The position numbers and the translations under genes are program-made. A stretch of DNA of 64,000 nucleotides from Serripes groenlandicus (taxonomy: Eukaryota; Mollusca; Bivalvia; Cardiida; Cardiidae): positions 30,181,127 through 30,245,126 of the forward strand of contig JASEVX010000005.1 of assembly GCA_031761405.1 (NCBI GenBank). Direction: 5' to 3'. The notes under the pieces were generated by a model. That model was not told where the DNA came from and ran no database searches. It saw only the letters and a program-made list of their open reading frames with translations. Positions 34,855-44,596 of the stretch are shown here, piece by piece (position 1 is the stretch's first letter; the number at the start of each line of letters is the position of its first letter).

Positions 34855-35066
34855 CATTTGCTCCATTCCACGAGAAAACCAACATTGAGGACTCTGCGTA
34901 AAGTATCGACCCGGATCAGCCTAAGCATACCGCGCAGGCTAACCCGTACAGACACTTTTCGCCTCCTGTAGATTTTCTGTTTCAGGAATCATTACTCTAT
35001 ACCTCTTTCCCCCTGGAACGTTACGCAGAGTCCATAATGTTGGTTTTCTCGTAGAACGGCTCTTTT
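34855..35066. mobile_element. Second copy of the 27984-type MITE
   Basis: The left end CCACGAGAAAACCAACATTG continues to GGACTCTGCGTAA, and the right end is its complement (TTACGCAGAGTCCATAATGT, then TGGTTTTCTCGTAGAACGGC). The interior has CGACCCGGATCAGCCTAAGC. The terminal AATTGAGCCG has diverged. Confidence 0.75.
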
Positions 35067-36043
35067 GCGCTATTTGTGTGACCTTGTTTGCCTATTTTTT
35101 TCAAAGAGGCCAAATATCGCAAACAGCTCCAAGAATAGGTCAATCTTCATTGTTCGTAATTGCTATTTATAGTTGACCGGCTTTCATATGTCATGGATTA
35201 AGTGTCTTGAAACGTGGGTTGGATTTAATAAAATCCCAAAATGTTTTTTATTCCAATTTTACCATTTTCCGTCATACAACACATTTGCAGCAGCCGCAGT
35301 TGAACTATTAGTAATGGGTATTTAACATATTGAAAAATGGCTCATCAAGACCAATTTCTTCTTTTATCACACTGTTTCAAAAGGATCAGCACATGCTTCA
35401 ACATAATGCGCATATACATGGGAAAGATGGGGTTAAACCTCATTACGTTGACTAGCACATACGGGCTATCACAACTGAACGCCAATGATGTCTCTTTATC
35501 GATCGATCTTCACTTGTCATAAAATATTTATCGTTTGTTGCCCTGAGCGCGGTTAAAGGCCTTTTTCTGATTTAACTATATGATTTAATTGACGTCGTGT
35601 TCTCTTCATTTTCATGACTTTCATTAATGGCCTGTAAGATCCCTTTTAATGCTGAAATAAAACAGCCAAGTAAAACGTGTACCGGCATTCGTGACTTTGC
35701 TACCATTAGCCTTTTCCCACGTGCAGACGCTTTCTGATGCCTATGTTGTAGACGACATTCGAAAACATTGTGTTAAAAGAAGAAGATAATCGTAATGAGC
35801 AATTTCTTTTTTTTTGGCCATAGTTTTTTTGATCTATTTACAGTTATAACATTTTCATTTTAAGAGGTTTGCCATATGTTTGCCTAAATGCTTTCGACGT
35901 TTTGCTGATTGGATGTATTTGGTAGAGCGTTAAATATCGCTAAGACTGATCAGTATATATTTCCCGTTCGTCGTCTAATAGCACAAACATCATAGCAACA
36001 ACTTGAGACCGGTTTTAATTAAAACACCTGACAATACAAGTTT
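35067..36043. other. Intergenic with MITE relics
   Basis: A TTAA-type relic lies at about 35265-35365 (CATTTGCAGCAGCCGCAGTT), and a fuller diverged copy at about 35708-35905 (CCTTTTCCCACGTGCAGACG ... GAGCAATTTC). No gene was recognised. Confidence 0.55.
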
Positions 36044-36264
36044 TTAGGAATCCGCTGTGGTCGAGTGGTTAGCGTCGAAACCGGGTGTCCCGGGTTCGAT
36101 CCCCAGTCGCGGCACTACGGTCATGGTTGAGTGCCCTTGGGCAAGGCACATTTTCTAGCCTAGTACTGGTTTGTTTACCCAGGGAACATGAATAATTAAA
36201 TTTAATTGCGCGCTAAATGACCTTAGCTGTCGATGCGCCGTAAAACATTATACATTCATTCATT
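36044..36264 (+). mobile_element. SINE with target-site duplication
   Basis: The head GAATCCGCTGTGGTCGAGTG has a good A box, and CGGGTTCGATCCCCAG is the best B box of this family in the window. The body CCCTTGGGCAAGGCACATTT precedes a TTAGCTGTCGATGCGCCGTA tail and a (CATT)n end. The 12-base direct repeat CAATACAAGTTT flanks it at 36032-36043 and 36265-36276. The tail differs from the 30923 copies, so it is a subfamily. Confidence 0.9.
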
Positions 36265-36407
36265 CAATACAAGTTTACAATTTGATCGAATTACAATTTT
36301 AATAATTTCAAAACCTCCAGTGATCGGCATTCATATGTCGTTGCTCAAGTCTTAAAACTGGGTTGGATTTTGATAAATTCCCAAATTAATATACATACCA
36401 AGTTTAC

Positions 36408-36618
36408 CCTTTCCCCACATATAACACATTTGCAGCAGACGTTTTTAAAGCATCTACATAAAATATGGAAACAATCTTCAAGCGAAAGATCAGTTATTGA
36501 AGACAGTTGAATACATTAAACTCGCTCATCATAAGCATTTATCCACCTGTTGTCACAATGTTGTAAAACGTCCTCTGCATTGACGTCACTAAGCGTCTGT
36601 ATGTGGAAAAGACTTAAC
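36408..36618 (+). mobile_element. TTAA-type MITE
   Basis: It starts ACCCTTTCCCCACATATAAC. The interior has CATTTGCAGCAGACG and AAACTCGCTCATCATAAGC. It ends GCGTCTGTATGTGGAAAAGA then CTTAA. Confidence 0.7.
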
Positions 36619-36653
36619 AACCGAACTAAATAACTTCCTTGTCATGGAATTGA

Positions 36654-36738
36654 TATATCAAGGGTTTCATGCAAAACGGCTGTAACTACAAATTGAACAA
36701 TATGTAGTTACAACCGTTTTGCTTGAAGCCTTCGATAT
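36654..36738. repeat. Short hairpin related to the 41073 MITE family
   Basis: ATATCAAGGGTTTCATGCAA, then AACGGCTGTAACTACA, faces TGTAGTTACAACCGTTTTGC, then TTGAAGCCTTCGATAT. The arms are about 37 bases with a few mismatches and a 13-base loop. The GTAACTACA/AACGG words match the ends of the MITEs at 41073 and 41939. It stands about 40 bases before a TATA-like motif. Confidence 0.7.
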
Positions 36739-36776
36739 GCTTTTCGGTGATTTTTGTATTGCTTTGGAATCCCAGG

Positions 36777-36786
36777 TATATATATA
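36777..36786 (+). promoter_or_regulatory. TATA-like motif, possible core promoter
   Basis: TATATATAAG lies about 160 bases before the ATG of the secreted-protein gene at 36944. A start site about 30 bases downstream would give a 5' UTR of roughly 130 bases. AT-rich sequence makes chance matches likely, and no transcript data are available. Confidence 0.25.
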
Positions 36787-36943
36787 AGACCTACTGTGTT
36801 GATCACAGAGCGTGCTTTGGTTTTTGGGAATGGCGGAGACCTAATTATTGTTTATATAATTATTATAGTGATATCAACACTGTTGATTTAATTTTCGACA
36901 GACTTAATCGCGATTTGTAAAGCCAGTATAAGGTCAATGAACC

Positions 36944-37099
36944 ATGATTGGTCAAAAACACTCTTGCGTGAAATTTTTAATATACTTCAGCATGTTTGTG
37001 TTTATATTCGACAACTTGAAATTTGGGAAAGCAGAGAGTAAATATGACACAGAAGATGTAGACAAAGAAATAGACATCCTGGCGAAAACTGCCCGGAAG
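36944..37099 (+). CDS. Signal-peptide exon of the sushi/HYR secreted protein (exon 1)
   Basis: The ATG has A at -3 (ACCATGATT). The exon encodes 52 residues and ends in phase 0 at the donor GTGAGT (37100). MIGQKHSCVKFLIYFSMFVF gives a short basic start and a hydrophobic core (residues 9-23), with likely cleavage near GKA-ES (about residue 31). An acidic linker, KYDTEDVDKEID, follows. This marks a protein sent to the secretory pathway. The next suitable exon, at 48822, starts in phase 0 and is compatible, but 11.7 kb separate them and other exons could lie between. Linking this exon to the sushi/HYR gene is an inference from phase, strand and signal peptide. Confidence 0.7.
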
Positions 37100-37143
37100 G
37101 TGAGTTACGTTTTATATCTCGATACTTTACGGACAGCATCTGT

Positions 37144-37350
37144 TAACCATTTACCACGTGTAGGTTCATTTTGTTGCATTTCCAACAGATGACTTTTTAA
37201 ACATTGCGACAAAAGGAGAACTTGCTCATAATGAGAACTGTGTCTGTTTTTTACTCAATTTGATTATTTCAGTTTCGAAATAAAATATTTTCATTCATTT
37301 GGCTAGACGTTTTCAAAGTCGTCTGCTGCAGGTGTATGGGAAAGGATTTA
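37144..37350 (+). mobile_element. TTAA-type MITE in intron 1
   Basis: It begins TTAACCATTTACCACGTGTA and continues AACAGATGACTTTTTAAACA. It ends GTCGTCTGCTGCAGGTGTAT, GGGAAAGGATTTAA. It starts only 45 bases after the exon 1 donor. Confidence 0.75.
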
Positions 37351-37574
37351 AAAAAGCGCACATTCCCACATGTTGTAGACGCACCTGAACACGTTTTGCA
37401 AAATTAATCCAAGTTTGTATCCAATGCCAGGGGTAGTCATTCAGGTGGAATAGCCATCCTCTCTCAGACAGTTTTCCCCTCAAAAAAACATAAATACGTT
37501 GCTAGACGCACGACATACTTGCAATGTTGTGCGAGCTTCTTACGAAATATAATAAATATAATACCAGTTAGATA

Positions 37575-37985
37575 GTCTTACAACTTTCTCACGACTGTCC
37601 TGCGACGACCTTGAGACAGTCGTAGTACATTATTGCGACTGTCGTGCAACAGTCGTAAGATTGTTTGACTAAACGAATTCTTCCGGTACCCACGACAAGC
37701 TATTTGTCGCACGACAGTCGCAAGACTGTCGTTTGACATACTCACAGCAGCCACAAGACATCGATATCCCAAGAAAATCGTCGATCAAAAATGGTGCATG
37801 TCCAATTTTACCTCACGACGGAAAGTCAATGCCACGATGCTAAATAATTCGAAGGATTGTCTTGCGACGACCGCTGATGACCAACGATTTGCCAAAATCA
37901 TCTATTATGTCGTGGCACAAATACATCGCGGACGATCTTCGACGTGCGATTATCGTGCGACAACAATTTCGACGGTACAATAGTC
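37575..37985. repeat. Degenerate array of CGACAGTCG/CGACTGTCG words
   Basis: The stretch is built from many partial palindromes such as GCGACTGTCGTGCAACAGTC and CGCACGACAGTCGCAAGACT, plus CGACGACC and CGATCTTCGACGTGCGA. There is no fixed period. GC content and CpG frequency exceed the surroundings. The words occur in both orientations, so weak open frames appear on both strands. I see no gene. Confidence 0.6.
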
Positions 37986-38593
37986 TTTATGTCGGCTTCT
38001 TTTCCCCTAAATGTGGTGATTGCTAAACGACAGACTCAATTAAGGCGGTCATAGAAACAACCTTTAGATCGTACGAAAGACTTAACGAAAATAGTAAACA
38101 AAAATCAAACGTACGACCACTTGATATTTTGTCCCATTGTGATGGATATATATCTATGACCCGTGCTCCAAGAATATCCACCTTGCCATAAAGGATCATT
38201 TGACATTTATTGATGAAGATCTGATACTAATTATCTCATGTTCGTCGAAAAAGTTGTTGTGCGACCATTATATATCTAGATTAGACTGCACGGGTTGACC
38301 TGAATCTACACTGGTTGTAACAGTGCTTTTTCTGGTTTTTCCATGGCTCCGCTCGTATGCTCACATTACATTATTCGAATGTGTTAGACCTAACACACGC
38401 CCGAATGGTATAGCGTGTTTCAAAAAATCTCAATACACATCATATCCAGGTTCCTCGCATCGCTTCTGCAGCAGACGTCTTTTGAAAACATTGCCAACAA
38501 TGAAAAGAATTCCCTACATGTTTTCAAAGTCGCCTTCCGTGCTAGCGCTGTGAAATAACTGAAATTCCTACGGTCTTGCTTGAAGATATTGTG
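37986..38593. other. Intron 1 sequence with a MITE fragment
   Basis: A TTAA-type MITE fragment lies at about 38455-38540 (CTGCAGCAGACGTCTTTTGA ... GTTTTCAAAGTCG). TTGTTGTGCGACC at 38256 may be a stray word of the preceding array. Nothing else was found. Confidence 0.45.
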
Positions 38594-38805
38594 GAATCCG
38601 CTGTGGTCGAGTGGTTAGCGTCGGGGATTTCGAAACCGGGTTCGATCCTCAGTCGCGGCACTACGGTCATGGTGGAGTGCCCTTGGGCAAGGCACATTTT
38701 CTAGCCTAGTACTGGTTTGTTTACCCAGGGATCATGAATAATTAAATTTAATTGCGCGCTAAATGACCTTAGCTGTCGATGCGCCATAAAACAATATACA
38801 TTCTG
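38594..38805 (+). mobile_element. SINE, same family as 36044
   Basis: ATCCGCTGTGGTCGAGTGGT, then GGGTTCGATCCTCAGTCGCG. A small deletion lies between box A and box B. The body CCCTTGGGCAAGGCACATTT and the TTAGCTGTCGATGCGCCATA tail are present. No clear target duplication was found. Confidence 0.82.
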
Positions 38806-39189
38806 TAGCGGCAAAGACGTATAGGGGGTTGTTAGGCCTAACACTCGCCTGAGTGATAGGTGAGTTAGGTAATTCACACCTGGCCCTAGGTTTCACAGAT
38901 CTTCGTTAAGTCAATTTCATCAGGTTTATTTTTTTTTGTTCATACTGTGGGATATTTCATGCAGTGCTCAATGACAAACAGTAAAAAGCGCAGTATAAGT
39001 GGTATTTGTACCTATACCCCATTCCCGTTACATCATAGAATGATTACATACTACATTGATTGTTTCAACATCTATTGACCTTTCTTTTTTTGCTATATGC
39101 TACCGGTATGCATATAAGGAGCATCACTTTCATTTACAAATAATTATTGAATTAAAACATTATCTTTATTTTATAGATCAGCTGGTTGA
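38806..39189. other. Intron sequence
   Basis: 38830-38880 has a short imperfect inverted repeat (TAGGCCTAACACTCGCCTGA / GGTGAGTTAGG). No gene or mobile element was recognised. Confidence 0.4.
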
Positions 39190-39467
39190 TTGATTTGAGT
39201 TAATTAAGACAGTATTTAGGTCATATCACGGCGGATTAACGTCCTGACTTTCTCGCTCAAGTAAAACACAATTAACATCCTTCCCAGGCAACTGGCTACC
39301 TACTCACATAGAATTGTTAACCCATTGGTGGAAAAACGATTAAGGCTAATCACAATGACTATTATCAACCATCGGAAAGAATGAATGACAGTGCCGTGAT
39401 TCGAACCCACGACCCACGATTGATAGTCTTCTTCGCCGTTACAAACTGAGCTATCGCTACTGGACTC
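39190..39467 (-). mobile_element. tRNA-derived SINE, minus strand, diverged
   Basis: The tail is at left (GAGTTAATTAAGACAGTATT, TCATATCACGGCGGATTAAC), the body carries CCCAGGCAACTGGCTACCTA, and the head is at right (GATTCGAACCCACGACCC; ACTGAGCTATCGCTACTGG). It belongs with 4622 and 44910. Confidence 0.75.
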
Positions 39468-39555
39468 AGATCGACATTATTTATTAAGGAAATTCTACTT
39501 TATTATTTATTACTAAGAATAATGATAAACTCCAAAAAAATATAAAAACGGCATG

Positions 39556-39782
39556 CCTATTCCAACATATATACGCTTTCTGACGCCGCTGCATCAGATG
39601 ACGTTTGAAAACATTGTGACAAAAGTAGAAATTACTCAAAACGAGCAATTTCTCCTTTTACGACAATGTTTTTAACTTTTTTCAGTAATTATATACCTTC
39701 ATTTAAAGAGATTTTCTGTGTTTTTGTCTAGATGTTTCTAATGTCGTCTGCTGCAGATTTGCTGTATGTTGGAAAGGGTTAA
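39556..39782 (+). mobile_element. TTAA-type MITE
   Basis: The start has lost TTAACCC (ATTCCAACATATATACGC). The central palindrome is AAATTACTCAAAACGAGCAATT. It ends GTCGTCTGCTGCAGATTTGC, TGTATGTTGGAAAGGGTTAA. Confidence 0.82.
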
Positions 39783-39921
39783 ATGACACACAATATTGGC
39801 GTGTTAACAATTTTAGTATTGTAAACGTGTTATTTTATCGGATACCTGAAATAACAGTACTAGGTCGCTTAATATCGAAACATTTTGGAAACCAATGTCA
39901 TTATTTGTTGTAGTTGTTTAA

Positions 39922-40162
39922 TTAACCCTTTCCCACATAAAGACGCTTTCTGGCGCCTCTGTAGCAGACGATTTTTGAAAACATTGTGACAAAAGTAGAA
40001 ATTGCTCAAAACAAGCAATTTCTCCCTTTGCCACAATGTTTTCAACTTTTTTTCATTAAATATAGTATTACGCTCATTTATACTGATTTTCTATATTTGT
40101 GTCCACATGTTTCCAAGGTCGTCTGCTGCAGCTTTGTTGTTTGTGCGACTTGAAAGGACTAA
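39922..40162 (+). mobile_element. TTAA-type MITE
   Basis: It starts TTAACCCTTTCCCACATAAA. The centre is AAATTGCTCAAAACAAGCAATT. It ends GTCGTCTGCTGCAGCTTTGT with a decayed right tip (GACTTGAAAGGACTAA). Confidence 0.82.
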
Positions 40163-40427
40163 CCCTTTATCTCATCAGACGTTTATGCGAAGCATACGGT
40201 ATTTTAATATGAAATGTATCTGCCAATATTGTGGGACTGTAAAAGGCCGAACACAAAAGGTATTCTCATAAAGAATTGGAAACTCCACTTTTTTCGACAA
40301 TGGCACACCAGTGGCTCTTTCGTACACCAGTCTTCCCCTGCTACCCTATCACTCAATCCCTATTTAACGCAAATGTAGTCGCAAGCCATAAAGACTTTTA
40401 TCAAACATTGCGAAACTGATTATTAAA

Positions 40428-40665
40428 ATGATGAATCCATCGATATATTGTATTTCGTTTATATTTTGTTCTGCATTCGCAGTGTGCAATTATAAAGAAT
40501 CGGGAAGTGGTTTAAGTTTACCTTTAAACCAAATCAATATTTAACGATGAGTATTTTGTCTTTTTAATCAATAATTCGAATGGAATGCTATATTCGATAT
40601 ATTTTATATTCTTTTGTTTAGTATTCACAGGGTGCAGTTATAAAGAACCAGGAAGTTTTTGTCGA
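40428..40665 (+). repeat. Direct duplication with splice-like edges
   Basis: CGATATATTGTATTTCG...TTCGCAGTGTGCAATTATAAAGAA at about 40440-40505 resembles CGATATATTTTATATTC...TTCACAGGGTGCAGTTATAAAGAA at about 40595-40655. Both contain a pyrimidine-rich run ending in CAG, followed by CNYKES/CSYKEP-type codons. They may be relics of a duplicated small exon. No donor or continuing frame makes this convincing. Confidence 0.35.
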
Positions 40666-40693
40666 CAATGGCTAGATCTAGAGATATCTTTAA

Positions 40694-40922
40694 TTAACTA
40701 TTTCCCTCATACAGACGCTTTCAAACGCCACTGCAGCAGACGACTTTTGAAAACATTGCTGCAAAAGGAGAAATTGCTCATAACGAGCAATTTCTCCATT
40801 TGCCACAATGTTTTCAACCCTGTTCAATGATTATACTTTCATTTACAAACATTTTTCATATTTTTGCCAAGATGTGTTCTTAGTCGTCTGCTGCAGATTT
40901 ACTGTATGTGGGAAATGGTTAA
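40694..40922 (+). mobile_element. TTAA-type MITE, well preserved
   Basis: It is flanked by TTAA on both sides (TTAACTATTTCCCTCATACA at left; TGTATGTGGGAAATGGTTAA at right). The central palindrome AGAAATTGCTCATAACGAGC continues AATTTCTCC, and the outer GAAAACATTG/CAATGTTTTC pair extends it. This is a good representative of the family. Confidence 0.9.
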
Positions 40923-41072
40923 ACTCGATCAAGGATTATTTTTTTACCAACTGTGTTTATTAAGTAGAAGACAAGTTTTTAAAAGGGCCTTAAATAATCG
41001 TTTTAGTGAGCGATATTTTCTTTCATAACGTTTTTCATTAATTACGTTGCTGTTTACTGTAAATTCACAAAT

Positions 41073-41320
41073 CGAGGGCTTGGCGTGAAACGGGTTGTAA
41101 CTAAAATTGGTATTTTTTTTACCAAGGTTATTTACCTCACCATAAAGTCTTTATAAGCCTTAAATCATTTTACTTGGTAAACAATGGAAATTTAGGTGCC
41201 ATTGCTCGTTCTGAGCAATGGCACCTAAATTTGCATTGTTTACAAAAGGGTCAAAATTGCCCCTAATCCAGGGTTTTCAAAATAGGTTTTGAGTTACAAC
41301 CGTTTCACGCCAAGCCCTCG
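41073..41320. mobile_element. MITE, CGAGGGCTTGGCGTGAAACGG ends, copy 1
   Basis: The left end CGAGGGCTTGGCGTGAAACG pairs exactly with CGTTTCACGCCAAGCCCTCG at the right end. Pairing continues through GTTGTAACT/AGTTACAAC and a long central palindrome (AGGTGCCATTGCTCGTTCTG, AGCAATGGCACCT). AAAT lies directly outside both ends. The whole element could fold into one hairpin of about 120 bp. Confidence 0.93.
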
Positions 41321-41446
41321 AAATGGTCGTTTCGGCAACAAATGACGTGTTCCCTACTCATCTGATGACAAATATCTCATCTCCATTTTTTTAAATAGCA
41401 GATCAACTGTTTAGTTAACTTCTTCATGAAACTTTGATCTTATCTC

Positions 41447-41593
41447 ATAAACCACATTTGCAGCAGACGACTCTGAAAATTAATTAAGGTAGAATTAATA
41501 AAAAAGTTGAAAACATTTTGTCAAAAAGTAATTGATTATTATAGGCGATGTCTCCGTAAAACCACAATGCATTTAACTACAAGTGAAACATTA
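41447..41593 (+). mobile_element. TTAA-type MITE relic
   Basis: ACCACATTTGCAGCAGACGA, AGTTGAAAACATTTTGTCAA and a decayed centre. The right half is missing. Confidence 0.5.
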
Positions 41594-41807
41594 GATAAAA
41601 TGTGAATTGTTTTTGGCAACTACCGTCGATATTATTAATTTCTCTATAATATGTTCCGAAATAAAAAGCACTTTCCTTATAAAAACTTACCTACACATTT
41701 TATAATTGATTACTAAAACGTTCCATGCCATTCTCTTTCTTTTTAGCTAATTCATAAAGGCGTCGATGTCTTTAATCGTTTGTAGATTTTTTTTCACGAA
41801 GATTCAG

Positions 41808-41931
41808 TAAAAAGGACTTGCCCAGCTTTGTATTTGGAATAGTTCAAGGCCAATTTGAGGTATATCCAGATAAAATGGTTGAGTTGAGCCTACCAACAGT
41901 GTTGGACATGGATAACAAAAAAATAATAACG
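41808..41931 (+). other. Candidate exon-like open stretch
   Basis: After TTTTTTTTCACGAAGATTCAG there is an open frame reading KKDLPSFVFGIVQGQFEVYP, then DKMVELSLPTVLDMDNKK, which ends near a possible donor (ACGTATAA) four bases before a MITE. Composition looks coding-like, but the start phase (one leftover base) does not fit between exon 1 and the 48822 exon, both phase 0. It may be a pseudo-exon or part of another gene. No family was recognised. Confidence 0.25.
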
Positions 41932-41938
41932 TATAAAT

Positions 41939-42184
41939 CGAGGGCTTGGCGTGAAACGGTTGTAACTCAAAATGGTATTTTTTTACCAAGGTTAATCACC
42001 TCGCCATAAAGTCTTTATAAGCGTTGAATAATTTTTCTTGGTAAACAATGGAAATTTAGGTGCCATTGCTCGTTCTGAGCAATGGCACCTAAATTTCCAT
42101 TGTTTACAAAGGGGTCAAAATTGCCCCTAAACCAGGGTTTTCAAAATAGGTTTTTAGTTACGACTGTTTCACGCCAAGCCCTCG
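41939..42184. mobile_element. MITE, CGAGGGCTTGGCGTGAAACGG ends, copy 2
   Basis: The ends are the same as at 41073 and the interior is nearly identical. It is flanked by AAAT on both sides again, so AAAT is either a preferred target duplicated on insertion or part of the mobile unit. The right arm has one change (ACGACTGTTTCACG). Confidence 0.93.
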
Positions 42185-42388
42185 AAATGTTCTAATAACG
42201 ACGACTGACCTTGTTCTTAACTAATTGCACAGACTTGACAACATCGTCTTCAGCAGTCAGCGGGTTAAATGCACCGGGAAGTTTATTGGTCGTAAAAATG
42301 GTAAATCTCAGTTGATCAAATGATATTCTAATTGTAATTGAGATAATATCATTTTACCGCCTTTTTTTGTTGAACATTATATGAACCA

Positions 42389-42601
42389 GTGCACGAGAAA
42401 AGGTACACCTTTGCATTTCTGACCATTGTAGGTTCTGATCATTCTTATCAGAATATACACAGGTTGACAGGATACTTTAACACGATTGTGCAAGTAGTAT
42501 GCGAAGAGTGTAGATCTTGATCAGAATGCGTGGATGCGCATACTGCCCCGGATCTATACTTTTTACAGAAGCGAACTTGTACCTTACCTTTTCTCATGCA
42601 C
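42389..42601. mobile_element. Small MITE with GTGCACGAGAAAAGGTA ends
   Basis: GTGCACGAGAAAAGGTA at left and the complement of TACCTTTTCTCATGCAC at right agree in 16 of 17 bases. The interior carries TTCTGATCATTCTTATCAGA and GATCTTGATCAGAATGCGTG. No duplication of flanking bases was clear. Confidence 0.65.
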
Positions 42602-42714
42602 GGGGTTATATATAGAAGCGCCCTATGGAAGGAGACTTTGACCTCATAATACAGTACTGCCTTAGTCACATATGATGCTGCCACCGTACGGTCTGCGGTT
42701 TGTAGATGCAATTT

Positions 42715-43090
42715 TTTCAAATTGTACGGCTTTGCGGGCTGCGGTAGCAGTGTTCATAACTGCTACGGCGACCGCACGGCAATCGTACAAGTCATGAGAT
42801 CAAAGTCCGTGAGGTGCCCATAAGGAAACCGCGAGGCGCCCTAACGGCGACCACAAGGCGCCCTCACGGATGCCGCAAGACCACTGCGAGGTGGCCGTAC
42901 TATGTTCTAAATATCGTACGGCGGCCGTGCTGTGACTTAAGGGCTGCCGTACACATGTTTAGGCACCTAAGACAGGATAAAACCCGCGGCCACCGCAAGG
43001 TCACCTCACGGCCACCGTACGATAACCTTGCGATGCTACATGCGGCGGGGTTGCGGCCTATGGCTTTGCGGTTTCCGAAGAAAGTTTAAT
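42715..43090. repeat. GC-rich degenerate word array (CCGTACGG, CCGCAAGG)
   Basis: The stretch is made of related words such as CCGTACGGTCTGCGG, ACGGCGACCGCACGGCAATC, CGTACGGCGGCCGTGCTGTG and GGCCACCGCAAGGTCACC, in both orientations and with no regular period. GC content is far above the neighbourhood. A 91-codon open frame (42814-43089) is very Arg-rich and has no recognisable motif. I judge it a by-product of composition. Confidence 0.6.
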
Positions 43091-43411
43091 GTAAAGTTTA
43101 AAAAATCGTAAGCCCTTGGGCGAGCGAAAAACCTTGAGGAAAATAAAGCCGTACGGCTAGCCTTTTTTAAGCCTTTTTTAATCCGCGATTACACAAATAA
43201 AACATCCAAGAATGACATGTTTGTCAGTTTAGGGGTTAGGAAGTATACCCACGCTAGATATCGACTATATAAAATATAAATTCAACAAGACGAATTTTGA
43301 TGCCAAGCATCAAAGACGCCGCGCATGATATTAAAGCATGACTTAAAGGGAAGCAGATGCAGTTTACTACATTTAAATAACCTGTGCAAACGGACAGGAT
43401 GTAAATATTTT

Positions 43412-43480
43412 GAACAAGAAGGCCAAATGTACCTTTATCTTAAACAAGAAGGCCAAAATGTTCCTTTATTGCTCACCTGG
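43412..43480 (-). mobile_element. Duplicated 3' end of a HINE-like family
   Basis: AACAAGAAGGCCAAATGTACC is followed by AACAAGAAGGCCAAAATGTT and GCTCACCTGG. On the minus strand this reads CCAGGTGAGC ... GGCCTTCTTGTT, matching the 3' end type at 12716 (GGTGAGCGATATAG ... CTCTTGTT). Only the ends remain. Confidence 0.5.
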
Positions 43481-44134
43481 ATACCATAGTCTATAATAAA
43501 ATATTATCAAGAGCAAAAAGGGTCCATTTTGACGTAGGGATTATACACTTTATATGCTACGATCTATGTGATATTCAGCATGTAAAGTTTAGTCTTCAAA
43601 CCATTTGGTTTACCGTTTGCTTAACATTGACTGCAACAATAAAGTGTCATACAAGCTGAAGTTTCTTAATTTTAAATCTGCTCCTACTAGATCCATTAGA
43701 TAAACAAAAGACATAGATACTGAAATATTAACAGATAATAACTTAAGTGTTAATGGCTCTAGTTATAAGTTAAGTGTGACACAAGCTTTGGAAGGAGAGA
43801 GGGAAGTCTATTTTCCTTCCAGTTGAGCAGAAGTATGATAACAAAAGACGAGAGTATATACACAAAAAATACAAATAATTTTAACGAGTTTAAAGATATT
43901 TAATATTAAAGTGGCATTTCTATCCAGAGGAAAGAAAACTCATTCAAAAGTTCGAATCGATTTTTTTAAAAGTAAGAAACTGAATGGGTTTGTAATTAAC
44001 CACAAACATGTTACCCAAGAGCCCACACTCACAAATTATACTTTTCTCCAAGATTTCAGGATTTTAAAAACGGAGCCGTTCATGTATATTTTCATTCCGG
44101 AATGTATTTAAAGGTTGTATGTCATATACAAACC
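43481..44134. other. Intron sequence
   Basis: No gene, tandem repeat or mobile-element ends were recognised. A 66-codon frame at 43911 has no features of note. Confidence 0.4.
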
Positions 44135-44385
44135 CATCCTCGGTACCCAGGCTATTCATAAAACATATGATACCCTGGGCAAATTGGCTGAACAAATCTC
44201 GTACTCATGAATAATTTATGAGGTGAAATGCAGCTTTTTGATTGGTCGCATGACACAAACCTTTTGCGATACTAAAAGTACAGTGTTGTTACGGAGGAAA
44301 TCGTGGCGCATGCTTTACGAAATTTCGCCTAGCCAATTTGCCCAGGGTATCATATATTTAATGAATAGCCTGGGTACCGAGGATG
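44135..44385. mobile_element. MITE with long TIRs and 9-bp target duplication (Mutator-like)
   Basis: The ends read CATCCTCGGTACCCAGGCTA with exact pairing for the first 25 bases and continuing, with few mismatches, through ATATGATACCCTGGGCAAAT to about 52 bases. ATACAAACC is directly repeated outside (44126-44134 and 44386-44394). Long inverted repeats plus a 9-base duplication are typical of Mutator/MULE-type elements. No ORF. Confidence 0.9.
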
Positions 44386-44596
44386 ATACAAACCGTGTTT
44401 AGATAAAATGTACATAACTGTTATAAAAACACACTCAGTTCAATGAGGCATATACATTGTATACACAATAAGTATGTGTATCTAGTGCTTTTAAAGTAAT
44501 ATAAATGCTGTTTATGGAAAGTCACAGACAACTAACATTTTCTTGTTTCCATAGTTTTCTGTGACATACCTGAAATTACTTACGCAATAAGTAAAT

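Noticed and set aside
42814..43089. 91-codon Arg-rich ORF as an antimicrobial-type peptide gene
   Set aside because: It lies wholly in a GC-rich word array, has no signal peptide or splice context, and its basic composition follows from CGN/AGG-rich words.
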